Below the pieces are notes generated by a model that worked only from the letters and a program-made list of their open reading frames with translations, was not told the DNA's origin and ran no database searches. From Culturomica sp. (GTDB lineage: Bacteria > Bacteroidota > Bacteroidia > Bacteroidales > Marinifilaceae), in the NCBI GenBank assembly GCA_031271755.1, contig JAISVB010000051.1:1-48613 (forward strand): a stretch of 48,613 nt of DNA, in the 5' to 3' direction. Positions within the stretch are counted from its first letter, which is position 1, and each line of letters opens with the position of its first letter. The translations under genes and the position numbers were made by a program. Positions 16,288 to 24,685 of the stretch are shown in pieces.

Positions 16288-17076
16288 ATGCCGGGTAAAT
16301 TCAGAATTTCAGCAACGATCTGGTTGTGTATAAGCTATCCGTTTTTCCTGACAGCGCAGGACTCCAAAAATGTATCGGAAATCGATACCGTTGCCGCAGA
16401 AGAACGGAAATACGTAAAAAAGAGTGCAAAAATCCTGCACATTGCCGCTCCTTCGGCTATGATCGTTTACGGAGTACTCTCGTTTCACTCCGAACCGATC
16501 CGGAAATTAGATTACTCCACCAGGAACGAACTGCTCAAAAATGACTACATGTGGTACGATAAGTGGGATACCTATTTACAGTTTGCTCCGGCAGCGGCGG
16601 CCTTCGGACTGAAATTAAGCGGCGTACAAAGCACCCACAAACTATCCGATATGCTGATCATTTACGGACTGAGCAATGCCTTGGAGAGCGGTTTGATATA
16701 CGGTACCAAACACATCGTAAAACGAATCCGTCCGGACGCCTCCGACCACAACTCCTTTCCTTCCGGCCACACAGCCACCGCTTTTGCAGCCGCGGAATTC
16801 CTTCACCAGGAATACAAAGACCGGTCGGTATGGATCAGCGTAGCCGGATACGGCATGGCGACACTGGTCGGTGCGTCCCGGATTTACAACAACAAACATT
16901 GGGTCAGCGACGTAGCAGCCGGTGCGGGGATCGGGATCTTGTCCACAAAAATAGTCTATTGGACCTACCCTCACCTTCAAAAAGTATTTTGTAAAAAAGA
17001 GCGAAAAGTTACTTCCGTACTGCTTCCCACCTACAGCGATGGAAATTTCGGATTCAGCCTCACCTGCATCTTTTAA
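16288..17076 (+). CDS. PAP2-family membrane-associated phosphatase
   Basis: A 262-aa acid phosphatase-like protein. The three PAP2 motifs are complete: KHIVKRIRPD (KX6RP), FPSGHTA, and SRIYNNKHWVSDV (SRX5HX3D). The start at 16288 gives a signal peptide ending near FFLTAQ; an in-frame ATG at 16249 would add 13 residues before it and is less likely. Hydrophobic helices surround the motifs. Family members dephosphorylate undecaprenyl diphosphate or lipid A; with a cleavable signal this one acts on the periplasmic side. Substrate is unproven. Its stop overlaps the convergent DUF5686 gene by 4 bp. Confidence 0.9.
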   Translation: MPGKFRISATIWLCISYPFFLTAQDSKNVSEIDTVAAEERKYVKKSAKILHIAAPSAMIVYGVLSFHSEPIRKLDYSTRNELLKNDYMWYDKWDTYLQFAPAAAAFGLKLSGVQSTHKLSDMLIIYGLSNALESGLIYGTKHIVKRIRPDASDHNSFPSGHTATAFAAAEFLHQEYKDRSVWISVAGYGMATLVGASRIYNNKHWVSDVAAGAGIGILSTKIVYWTYPHLQKVFCKKERKVTSVLLPTYSDGNFGFSLTCIF

Positions 17077-19562
17077 AAATTAAAATCGAAACTGAAATTC
17101 AGCACGAACTTCTGAACCTCCTGCCCTGCCGCCGCATTCCGGTGGCTCAGGCGCCATACGGCATCCACCCGCAAGAACCGGAATATATTCTCCACACCCA
17201 CCCCCGCCTCAAAATAGGGCTTGGAAACGGAAGACATCCCCTCCGGAAAGCGCAGAACCGCCTCCGAATTTTCCAGGCTTCCGTTGTTGCGATCCTCCAA
17301 TGTGCCGATCACCGCTTTAAAGGTAAAGACTTCCCGCCACTTCAACCGCTTCATCAACGGAATCTTTCCCAGAAAAAAACCTTTGAAATGGTGCTCATAA
17401 AGCAGGGAGAGCCAGAGATCGGAAGCAAACTCGTAGTAGTTCATGCAGGAGTAAGCGTAAGGATCGTAAAAAAAAGTAGCGTTCCCCTCGTGCAGTTTCA
17501 ACAGCGGATAGGGTACCTTTCCAAAGATCTTTCCCCCGCTCACCGCCACCTCCGAAGTTCCGGCCGGAGGAATCTCCAGATCGTACTGAAAATACCCCTC
17601 CAACCGGTAATATTCGTAATCCTCGCCTTTAAAAACTCCTTTGAGCCCGGCCGTAAGATCCACCCCCACCACCGGATAATCGGATCCCAGCGAATACTTG
17701 CTGAAAATCTTCCTCACCACAATTTCGTCTTTGGAAAGCCGGGTTCCCAGCCTGAAAGCAAGGGATTTGATCGATCCGACCGGGCGGTTGTCCGGTGTTT
17801 CGAACGGAACATAAGGGGATGCAAAAATGCTTCTCACCTGTGCAGCATACGTATTGCTGAAGCCCTGCCTCCACTCCTTCTCCCAAGAGAGATCGCCCTG
17901 ATTGACCAGGCAAAGCCGGCTGTTGTTTCCCCGGGAGAAGAGAGAACTCAGGATATTACTCTCCGTAAAAGCATTAACGCCGGATCCCAATTGCACCACA
18001 TCGTGTTTAAAAGCGGCATTCAATTTAGACGTAGGCTGGTTGTTGAACATATATTCCAATCCCGCACCTCCCTTGAACTTACGATCTTTAGTCCCGTAAG
18101 CCGTATGCCCCGTAAAACGGATCTTTTTACTGAAATTTTCCGTCGTGTTCAAGCCCGGCTGTAAACGCCATCCTTCCAAGCGGTTAAAACTTAAAAGTTT
18201 ATAATAGGGGCCGATCCCGATGTACTCCGTTTCGTAATACCCCCCGATCAACGTCATCATCACGGTGTAGAAATTCTGAAAAAGCGGTACCTGCCGGATC
18301 GAATCCACCATCTTGTAGATCTGTTTTTCCCGGAGAGAAAGTTCATACGGGCGCACCGTTTCCCAATAAACCTCTTCGTTTTTCAGGACATCTTTGGAAA
18401 CGACCACGTTGTTGTCCAACTTCAAAATATGTTCCGGAAACGGCTTATCCAACTCCACGTTGAAATAATCGACCTGCCTCCGCCCGATAAACGAAGCGAT
18501 TTTAGACGAATCCGCCATGACTAAGCTAAAATCGGCAAATATTTTATCCTGCCGGGGGAACCAGACCGAATCGTTGACCAACATGTTTTTGTTTTCCAAC
18601 ACAAGGTTCCGGATCCAATTGACATTCAACCCTTTCACCATTTTAGCCGTCGCAGATTCCAACGCCCACGACGCAGAGTCTACCTGGATCTCCCCGTCCA
18701 ATACCGGAGTAGAAAAACTTTTGGGATGAAAACGGATCTTATAAGTCTTCCGGCCGTTGATCTCCAAACTGTCCACCAAATAATATTTGTAATAGAGCAA
18801 TCCGTGGTCAGAGATGGGGCTGGCAAATTTGATCTCAAAGAGGTCGATGTAGTTGTTGTAAAAGTTGACGTTCCCGTGTAAATGACCGGTAAACTGAGCC
18901 AGCGAATAGTCCTCCCTGATACCGGAAATCCGGCTGGCTTTCACGACTTCCCGGGAAAAAGCGGGCGATTTCCGGCGGTAATAATCGGCCGAAGCCTCCG
19001 AGATCATGACCGGCAGGAACGCTTTGCCCGTAATCACCGAGGTGTCCATGTAGTCAAAAACAAACCCGAAATTTTTCTGCAACCGCTTATTCTTGAACTC
19101 CGGATTGATATTGGTCAAATCCAGCTCCATCCGGGTATAGGTAGAGTGATTATAACGGAGCAACTCGTCGGGATTGTTCCGCTTTTTATTTTGGGAGATG
19201 TTTTTCAGAATGGCGTGAGCCGGATTCTCCCCCGGCGTCACCGTGACCTGATCCAATTCAAACGGCAACGGTACAAGCCGGCAATCGATCGCATTAAAAG
19301 CGCCGGGAATAATTTTTATCTCCTGCGGCTCGTAGCCTAAAAAAGAGACATACAGAACCGTCACAGGTTCCCGGGTCTCCAAAGTATACAACCCGTCGAA
19401 GTCGGTAGTGATGCCGATCGTCGTCCCTTTAAATACAACATTCACAAACGGTAAAGACTCCCCGGTCGACACATCCGTTATCTTCCCCCGGACACGGGTA
19501 TTCTGGGCCGAAAGAGCACTTCCCAGCAACAGGCACCATAGCAACACGTATATTCTGTGCAT
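17073..19562 (-). CDS. DUF5686 outer-membrane protein with carboxypeptidase-regulatory-like domain
   Basis: An 829-aa exported protein. A signal peptide ends near ALSAQ (about 19). Residues 22-105 form the CarboxypepD_reg-like beta-sandwich (VRGKITDVSTGESLPFVNV, then ITTDFDGLYTLET) common before TonB-dependent receptors. The rest is the DUF5686 region: a mixed middle part and a C-terminal barrel-like half with alternating aromatic strands ending in Phe (FDFNF). No plug domain or TonB box is obvious, so it is not a classical SusC. Function is unknown; an envelope role is likely. It follows kdsD by 11 bp and ends the parAB gene run. Confidence 0.88.
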   Translation of the reverse strand: MHRIYVLLWCLLLGSALSAQNTRVRGKITDVSTGESLPFVNVVFKGTTIGITTDFDGLYTLETREPVTVLYVSFLGYEPQEIKIIPGAFNAIDCRLVPLPFELDQVTVTPGENPAHAILKNISQNKKRNNPDELLRYNHSTYTRMELDLTNINPEFKNKRLQKNFGFVFDYMDTSVITGKAFLPVMISEASADYYRRKSPAFSREVVKASRISGIREDYSLAQFTGHLHGNVNFYNNYIDLFEIKFASPISDHGLLYYKYYLVDSLEINGRKTYKIRFHPKSFSTPVLDGEIQVDSASWALESATAKMVKGLNVNWIRNLVLENKNMLVNDSVWFPRQDKIFADFSLVMADSSKIASFIGRRQVDYFNVELDKPFPEHILKLDNNVVVSKDVLKNEEVYWETVRPYELSLREKQIYKMVDSIRQVPLFQNFYTVMMTLIGGYYETEYIGIGPYYKLLSFNRLEGWRLQPGLNTTENFSKKIRFTGHTAYGTKDRKFKGGAGLEYMFNNQPTSKLNAAFKHDVVQLGSGVNAFTESNILSSLFSRGNNSRLCLVNQGDLSWEKEWRQGFSNTYAAQVRSIFASPYVPFETPDNRPVGSIKSLAFRLGTRLSKDEIVVRKIFSKYSLGSDYPVVGVDLTAGLKGVFKGEDYEYYRLEGYFQYDLEIPPAGTSEVAVSGGKIFGKVPYPLLKLHEGNATFFYDPYAYSCMNYYEFASDLWLSLLYEHHFKGFFLGKIPLMKRLKWREVFTFKAVIGTLEDRNNGSLENSEAVLRFPEGMSSVSKPYFEAGVGVENIFRFLRVDAVWRLSHRNAAAGQEVQKFVLNFSFDFNF

Positions 19563-19573
19563 ACGCCTGTTCC

Positions 19574-20539
19574 TTACACAACTCCTTCTTTCAAAATATC
19601 ATGCAAATGCACCATCCCCCGGTAACGATTTGCTTCATCCGTCACCACCAACTGCGTAATACTGTTCTTCTCCATCAGGCGATAGGCGGTAAAAGCCAAT
19701 TCGGTTTCCCGGATGGTTTTGGGAGCGGCGGACATGATCTCTCCGGCCGTCAATCCATCTATGTCCCGGTATTTTTCCAGCATGCGCCGCAGGTCTCCGT
19801 CCGTTATAATTCCCGACACCGTTCCCGTTTCGTCCGTCACGACCACCGCCCCCAAATACCCGCCGGAGATCTCCACGATCACTTTTCGAATCCCGTCCAG
19901 TCTCTTCACCTCCGGCCGGTTCTCCCTGTTATATACATCCGACACCCGTGTGTACAAACGCTTTCCCAACGATCCGCCCGGATGAAAACGGGCGAAATCC
20001 TCGCCGGAAAAACTCCTGCACTCGATCAGGCACATGGCCAGCGCATCTCCCAACACCAACTGGGCTGTCGTCGAATTGGTCGGGGCCAGATTGTTCGGAC
20101 ACGCCTCCTCCTCCACCGTCGCTTTCAAAACATATTGCGCCTGTTGCGCCAAAAAAGAGTTTGTATTGGAAACCATTGCGACGATCGTACTGTTCCCGAT
20201 ATTCCGGATCAAAGGCAACAACACCTTGATCTCAGGCGTATTCCCACTTTTGGAGATGAAAATAACCACATCTTCATTCCGCACCATTCCCATGTCTCCG
20301 TGAATGGCGTCGGCAGCGTGTAAAAAAACGGCCGGTGTTCCGGTCGAATTGAGCGTAGCCACTATTTTTTGCGCTATGAGGGCGCTTTTCCCGATCCCTG
20401 TAACAATGACCCGTCCCGAACTTTCGTAAATCAGGCGGACTACTTTTTCAAAATCGTCATCGATAAAATTTTGCAGGTTACGAACCGCTTCCGCCTCCTT
20501 CCGGATGACCTCTTTGGCAAGCTCTTTCAGATCCATCAT
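19574..20539 (-). CDS. kdsD: D-arabinose 5-phosphate isomerase (KpsF/GutQ/KdsD family)
   Basis: A 321-aa enzyme predicted to convert ribulose 5-phosphate to arabinose 5-phosphate, the first step to KDO for lipid A cores. An N-terminal SIS domain (about 35-170) contains GIGKSALIAQK, and HAADAIHGDMGM and SKSGNTPEIK near the active site. Two CBS domains follow (about 205-320). Length and order match KdsD. It sits 8 bp after the lytic transglycosylase gene on the same strand. Confidence 0.93.
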   Translation of the reverse strand: MMDLKELAKEVIRKEAEAVRNLQNFIDDDFEKVVRLIYESSGRVIVTGIGKSALIAQKIVATLNSTGTPAVFLHAADAIHGDMGMVRNEDVVIFISKSGNTPEIKVLLPLIRNIGNSTIVAMVSNTNSFLAQQAQYVLKATVEEEACPNNLAPTNSTTAQLVLGDALAMCLIECRSFSGEDFARFHPGGSLGKRLYTRVSDVYNRENRPEVKRLDGIRKVIVEISGGYLGAVVVTDETGTVSGIITDGDLRRMLEKYRDIDGLTAGEIMSAAPKTIRETELAFTAYRLMEKNSITQLVVTDEANRYRGMVHLHDILKEGVV

Positions 20540-20547
20540 TCTGCAGG

Positions 20548-22101
20548 CTATATCTTGATTTTTAACTTCTGGCCGGCCTTCAGATCCCGGACTGCATTTT
20601 CACTGATCCCGTTCCAGCGCATCAGATCCTTGTCGGAAACCCCCGGATACTTTTTGGCGATCGACCAGAGGTTCTCCCCTTTTCTGACTGTATATAAGGT
20701 ATACTCCCCGTCGATGGTCTCCACCTGCGGAACTTTGGCTTCATTCGACACCTTTCCGGCATACGTCGCACTGTTTTTATACTGATCGGCCTTTTTGGCA
20801 GAAACATATACCACCAATTTCTGCCCCAACCGGATGGTCATGTTGCGGTTCAGGTTATTCCAGTATTTGAGATCCGCCAGCCGCACCCCGAACTTACCGG
20901 CAATAGCCCCGGGGACATCTCCCCGCTTCACGGTATACACCATGCGCACTTTGTCTCCGCTGACACTGGAATTATAGGTATACTTTTTAAAACGCTCGTT
21001 CGGATTAGCGGTACGGTCGCTGTCGTCAAAATATTCACTCCGCTTGTAGGCAAAAATCGTATCCTGGTTGTCGATAAAACCCGTAATGTAATGATACGGC
21101 ATTTTCAGGACGTAGGATTTTCCAAAACCGCCCGGCACGATATCCTTAATGTATTGCGGATTCATATCCCTTAGTTCCTCCACGGAAACATCCATGTTCT
21201 TGCAGATCTGGTCGAAATGGAGCGCCTTGTCGATCCACAACGTATCGCACAGGCGAGGCAGGGCCGACTCCACCGGCGTAATTTGGTGCTCTTTGTAGTA
21301 ATTGAACGCATACATAGCGCCGATAAAAGCCGGAACATAGCCGCGCGTTTCCTTAGGAAGGCGGTAATAAATATCCCAATAATTCTTTTTATTCCCGGAA
21401 TGGCGGATCGCCTTGTTCACATTTCCGGGGCCGCAATTGTAAGCTGCAATGACTAAGATCCAGTCCTGGTAGATCGTATAGAGGTCGTTCAGGTAGCGCA
21501 CAGCCGCCTCCGTAGATTTCTGGGGGTCGAACCGTTCATCGATAAACGAATTGATCTCCAACTTGTACATACGGCCCGTCGGATACATAAACTGCCACAG
21601 TCCGTGCGCCCGGGCGCGGGAACGGGCGGTCGGGTTCAACGCGCTTTCTATGACCGGCAGGTATTTCAACTCCATCGGCATGTCGTGGGCCGCCAGCTCC
21701 TCCTCGAACAACGGAAAGTAGAATTCGCTGTCTCCCAGCATGGAAGCCAACTGATCGCGTCTCCGGAGCGTATAAAGTTCGATGTAGTTCCGAACGATGT
21801 CGTTGTAAGAGAGCGTAATGGCAGAGTTCAGGGCATCCAGCCGTTCTAAGTAAACCGAATCCGGAAATACGGGAAACAAACTGCTGTCAACCGCCGGTTG
21901 TCCGGAAACTTCAAACACAAAATCCCGGCGCTGATCCAATTGCCACCGGGTATACTGCTCGTCGATGGTTTGCACAAAAGAGAGAGGCACCTCGTCGGGC
22001 AACTGCTCCCGGAAGGCTGTTGAATCCGCCGACTCCTGGGCGGAAACCATCCGGCCCGCACACACCATCAAACCTATTAAAAACAAACGTATCATCTTCA
22101 C
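20548..22101 (-). CDS. Membrane-bound lytic murein transglycosylase D-like, with two LysM domains
   Basis: A 517-aa exported cell-wall lytic enzyme. A signal peptide ends near RMVSAQ (about 22). The family-1 SLT domain spans about 105-260, with the catalytic Glu in VIESALNPTARS and the HGLWQFM and YNCGPGNVNKA motifs. Two LysM peptidoglycan-binding domains follow (YTVKRGDVPGAIA and YTVRKGENLWSIA). It cleaves the glycan strand to 1,6-anhydro ends. It is the fourth gene of the parA-parB run, 5 bp after the DUF5683 gene. Confidence 0.93.
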   Translation of the reverse strand: MKMIRLFLIGLMVCAGRMVSAQESADSTAFREQLPDEVPLSFVQTIDEQYTRWQLDQRRDFVFEVSGQPAVDSSLFPVFPDSVYLERLDALNSAITLSYNDIVRNYIELYTLRRRDQLASMLGDSEFYFPLFEEELAAHDMPMELKYLPVIESALNPTARSRARAHGLWQFMYPTGRMYKLEINSFIDERFDPQKSTEAAVRYLNDLYTIYQDWILVIAAYNCGPGNVNKAIRHSGNKKNYWDIYYRLPKETRGYVPAFIGAMYAFNYYKEHQITPVESALPRLCDTLWIDKALHFDQICKNMDVSVEELRDMNPQYIKDIVPGGFGKSYVLKMPYHYITGFIDNQDTIFAYKRSEYFDDSDRTANPNERFKKYTYNSSVSGDKVRMVYTVKRGDVPGAIAGKFGVRLADLKYWNNLNRNMTIRLGQKLVVYVSAKKADQYKNSATYAGKVSNEAKVPQVETIDGEYTLYTVRKGENLWSIAKKYPGVSDKDLMRWNGISENAVRDLKAGQKLKIKI

Positions 22102-22106
22102 TTTCT

Positions 22107-22763
22107 TTAAAAATTTAAGGTTACTGTCACCCCCGTTACGGCACCGATATCCGGCGAATACAACAGCGCAGGTTGCAGGTTCAGGGTGAGGTTTTCATCT
22201 AATTCATAATCATAAAAATGGGCAAAAACACAGGCGTCTATGATCTGGATCGCATAAATCCCGCCCATAACAATATAAAGCAAATCCCGGTCGCGTTTGT
22301 ATCTGTCTTTCCGGTTTTGCAATTGCTGCTTAAAATTCTGCTGCCGGGAGGGGGAAAAATCGGCTACATTACCCATGTAAATATCCGACCAGGAAGGATT
22401 CTCCGGATAGGGAAAATCGGGATCTTCTTTTTTGTTCTCCAAATAAACGGTATAATCCACAAAAGCCCGTCTGTACTTCTTATACGTCTTCGTATTCCAA
22501 TTCAATCCGTACACCGCCGCCCCAATACCCCCCGCCAGGACCGGCAACTTCCACCACTGCCGGTTGTACACCTGGCCGGAACCGGGCAAAACCAAGGCCA
22601 TAATAGTCGCTTTGTGGGGAGAGTGGGAACTTTCTTCGGCAACAACCGTTTCTGTCAGGGTGTCCGCTTTCAGCGTCAGGGAATCCGGCTCCCGGTTCAC
22701 CCATTGAGCCTGTCCCGCATGCGAGAAAAGAAATACCGTTATAAATAGTAGTAACGCCCTCAC
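22107..22763 (-). CDS. DUF5683 membrane protein
   Basis: A 218-aa protein with an N-terminal signal sequence (cleavage near AGQAQ) and a DUF5683-like core: ATIMALVLPGSGQVYNRQWWK, a following hydrophobic helix, and a late helix DLLYIVMGGIYAIQIIDACVFAHF. The segment LPGSGQVYN resembles TM2-type motifs. The family sits between parB and a lytic transglycosylase across Bacteroidales. Function is unknown; position suggests a link between chromosome segregation and the envelope. Confidence 0.87.
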   Translation of the reverse strand: MRALLLFITVFLFSHAGQAQWVNREPDSLTLKADTLTETVVAEESSHSPHKATIMALVLPGSGQVYNRQWWKLPVLAGGIGAAVYGLNWNTKTYKKYRRAFVDYTVYLENKKEDPDFPYPENPSWSDIYMGNVADFSPSRQQNFKQQLQNRKDRYKRDRDLLYIVMGGIYAIQIIDACVFAHFYDYELDENLTLNLQPALLYSPDIGAVTGVTVTLNF

Positions 22764-22772
22764 AACTCCCGC

Positions 22773-23675
22773 TTATTCTTCGATTTTATCCAACAATTCG
22801 ACAATTTTTTCCAACTCTTCGTCCGATTTGAACGCAATGACGATTTTACCCCTTCCGTTCTCGTTCCGCTTCAACTCCACCTTGGCGGCAAAACGGCGGG
22901 AAAGGTGTTTCTGCAACTCGATATAATCCCCGATTTCATTGCTTTTCCGGGGCGCTTCCGTTTTCCTCTCCGGCTGCTCCTCCGGCGGCTTGGGGTTCGA
23001 CAATTCCCGGACGATCTCCTCCACCCTGCGCACGGAAAAATCGTACAGGAGGATCTGTTCAAAGATCATGAACTGGGTATCCGGATCTTCGATGTTGATG
23101 ATGGCCCGGGCGTGCCCCATGCTGATCTTTTTATCGCGGATCGCTAACTGGATCTGCGCCGGCAATTTCAAAAGCCGCAGGTAATTAGTCACGGTTGCCC
23201 GCTTCTTCCCGACCCGTTCGCTCAGACCATCCTGCGTCAGGCTGCACTCGTCCAGCAAACGCTGGTAACTGATCGCCACCTCGATGGCATTCAGATCTTC
23301 GCGCTGTATGTTTTCGATCAGGGCCAACTCCAGCAGGTTCTCGTCCTCCGCTTGCCGTATATAGGCCGGGATCGAAACAAGCCCGGCTAATTTAGAAGCC
23401 CGGAAGCGCCGCTCCCCCGCAATAATTTCATACCTCCCGTCTTCCAGCGACCGCACCGTAATGGGTTGCACAATACCGATCGACCGGATGGAAGCCGCCA
23501 ATTCGTTCAGCGCCTCTTCGTCGAATTCCGTCCGGGGCTGAAAGGGGTTGGGACGGATATCCTCCAACCGGATCTCCTGTATGGCCGATACGACTTCCAC
23601 TCTCGGTTTTGCATCCTCGGCCGCATCCGATATCAAGGCTCCCAAGCCTCTTCCCAAAGCACTCTTCTTCGCCAT
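22773..23675 (-). CDS. parB: Chromosome-partitioning protein ParB
   Basis: A 300-aa CTPase and DNA-clamp protein. An N-terminal ParA-contacting segment (SALGRGLGALI) is followed by the ParB/Srx domain with the nucleotide-binding GERRFRAS box (near 91-98), then NIQREDLNAIE, a helix-turn-helix (SERVGKKRATVTNYLRLLKLP) that reads parS, and a C-terminal dimerisation domain. The gene follows parA by 4 bp. I did not recognise a parS palindrome nearby. Confidence 0.96.
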   Translation of the reverse strand: MAKKSALGRGLGALISDAAEDAKPRVEVVSAIQEIRLEDIRPNPFQPRTEFDEEALNELAASIRSIGIVQPITVRSLEDGRYEIIAGERRFRASKLAGLVSIPAYIRQAEDENLLELALIENIQREDLNAIEVAISYQRLLDECSLTQDGLSERVGKKRATVTNYLRLLKLPAQIQLAIRDKKISMGHARAIINIEDPDTQFMIFEQILLYDFSVRRVEEIVRELSNPKPPEEQPERKTEAPRKSNEIGDYIELQKHLSRRFAAKVELKRNENGRGKIVIAFKSDEELEKIVELLDKIEE

Positions 23676-23679
23676 CTTT

Positions 23680-24456
23680 TTAATTTTCCACTTTTACCTT
23701 GTCCAATAACTCTTTCGCCAGATTCAGGTAGTTAACGGTTCCCCGGCACTCTGCATCGTACAGGATCACCGGCTGGCCGAAACTCGGAGCTTCCGCCAAT
23801 TTGGTGTTCCGCTGGATCACCGTTTCGAACACCATGGATTCAAAATGCTTCCGCACTTCGGCAGCCACCTGGTTCGACAACCGCAAACGGGCATCGTACA
23901 TCGTCAGGACAAACCCCTCGATCTCCAACGCCGTATTCAGGCGTTTCTGAATGATCTTGATCGTATTCAGGAGCTTGCCCAATCCCTCCAGAGCCAGGTA
24001 TTCACACTGCACCGGGATCATCACGGAATCGGCCGCCGTCAGCGAATTGACCGTGATCAGCCCCAACGACGGCGAACAGTCGATCAGGACATAATCGTAC
24101 CGGTCCCGTATCTTCGCAATGATGCCCGCCACCACCTTTTCCCGGTTCTCGAAATTCAGCATCTCCAACTCCGCTCCCACCAGATCGATATTGGACGGCA
24201 ACAGAAACAGCCCCTCGATCTCCGTTTTCAGGATCGCCTTTTCCGGCTCCAATCCGTCCACGATACATTCGTATATGGTTGCCTGGTCCAACTCCTTCAA
24301 CTCATATCCCAAACCGGAAGTCGCATTCCCCTGCGGATCCGCATCTATCAGCAAAACCTTCTGCTCCAATACGGCCAAACTTGCCGCCAGATTCACCGAC
24401 GTTGTCGTCTTTCCCACGCCACCTTTTTGATTTGCGATTGCAATAACCTTCGACAT
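23680..24456 (-). CDS. parA: Chromosome-partitioning ATPase ParA (Soj)
   Basis: A 258-aa deviant-Walker ATPase that moves ParB-parS complexes apart. Visible: KGGVGKTT (deviant Walker A near 11-18), Walker A' VLLIDADPQGN, and Walker B YDYVLIDCSPS. The start at 24456 (MSKVIAIANQKGG) is chosen because the family begins a few residues before the P-loop; an upstream ATG at 24546 would add 30 unrelated residues. First gene of the parA-parB-DUF5683-mltD-kdsD-DUF5686 run. Confidence 0.97.
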   Translation of the reverse strand: MSKVIAIANQKGGVGKTTTSVNLAASLAVLEQKVLLIDADPQGNATSGLGYELKELDQATIYECIVDGLEPEKAILKTEIEGLFLLPSNIDLVGAELEMLNFENREKVVAGIIAKIRDRYDYVLIDCSPSLGLITVNSLTAADSVMIPVQCEYLALEGLGKLLNTIKIIQKRLNTALEIEGFVLTMYDARLRLSNQVAAEVRKHFESMVFETVIQRNTKLAEAPSFGQPVILYDAECRGTVNYLNLAKELLDKVKVEN

Positions 24457-24648
24457 AAAACACCATTTTTCGATTATGTCGTAAAAATACACATAAAAAG
24501 CCAATCCGGACGGATTTCGCCTATTTTTTTCCGAATATCCGCACAAAAATCAACAGAATTTCCCCTCCACCTCCGCCGTACCATGTTCGAGTTTTGAAAA
24601 TGATCCGGACACTTCAACACATCCCCCGCCGGAGTGTCGAAAAAATAG

Positions 24649-24656
24649 TACCTTTG
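24649..24656 (+). promoter_or_regulatory. -7 element before the BatA-like gene
   Basis: TACCTTTG matches the -7 consensus TAnnTTTG. No clear TTTG is found 19-20 bp upstream. Transcription would start near 24663, which excludes a start codon upstream of that point and supports the ATG at 24686 or 24677. Confidence 0.45.
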
Positions 24657-24685
24657 TGTGTCTAAAAAATACGATTATGCCGGCT

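Noticed and set aside
19562-24676. A parS site near parAB
   Set aside because: I looked for a TGTTNCACGTGNAACA-type palindrome around parA and parB and did not recognise one. Sites may lie elsewhere near the origin; a motif scan would decide.
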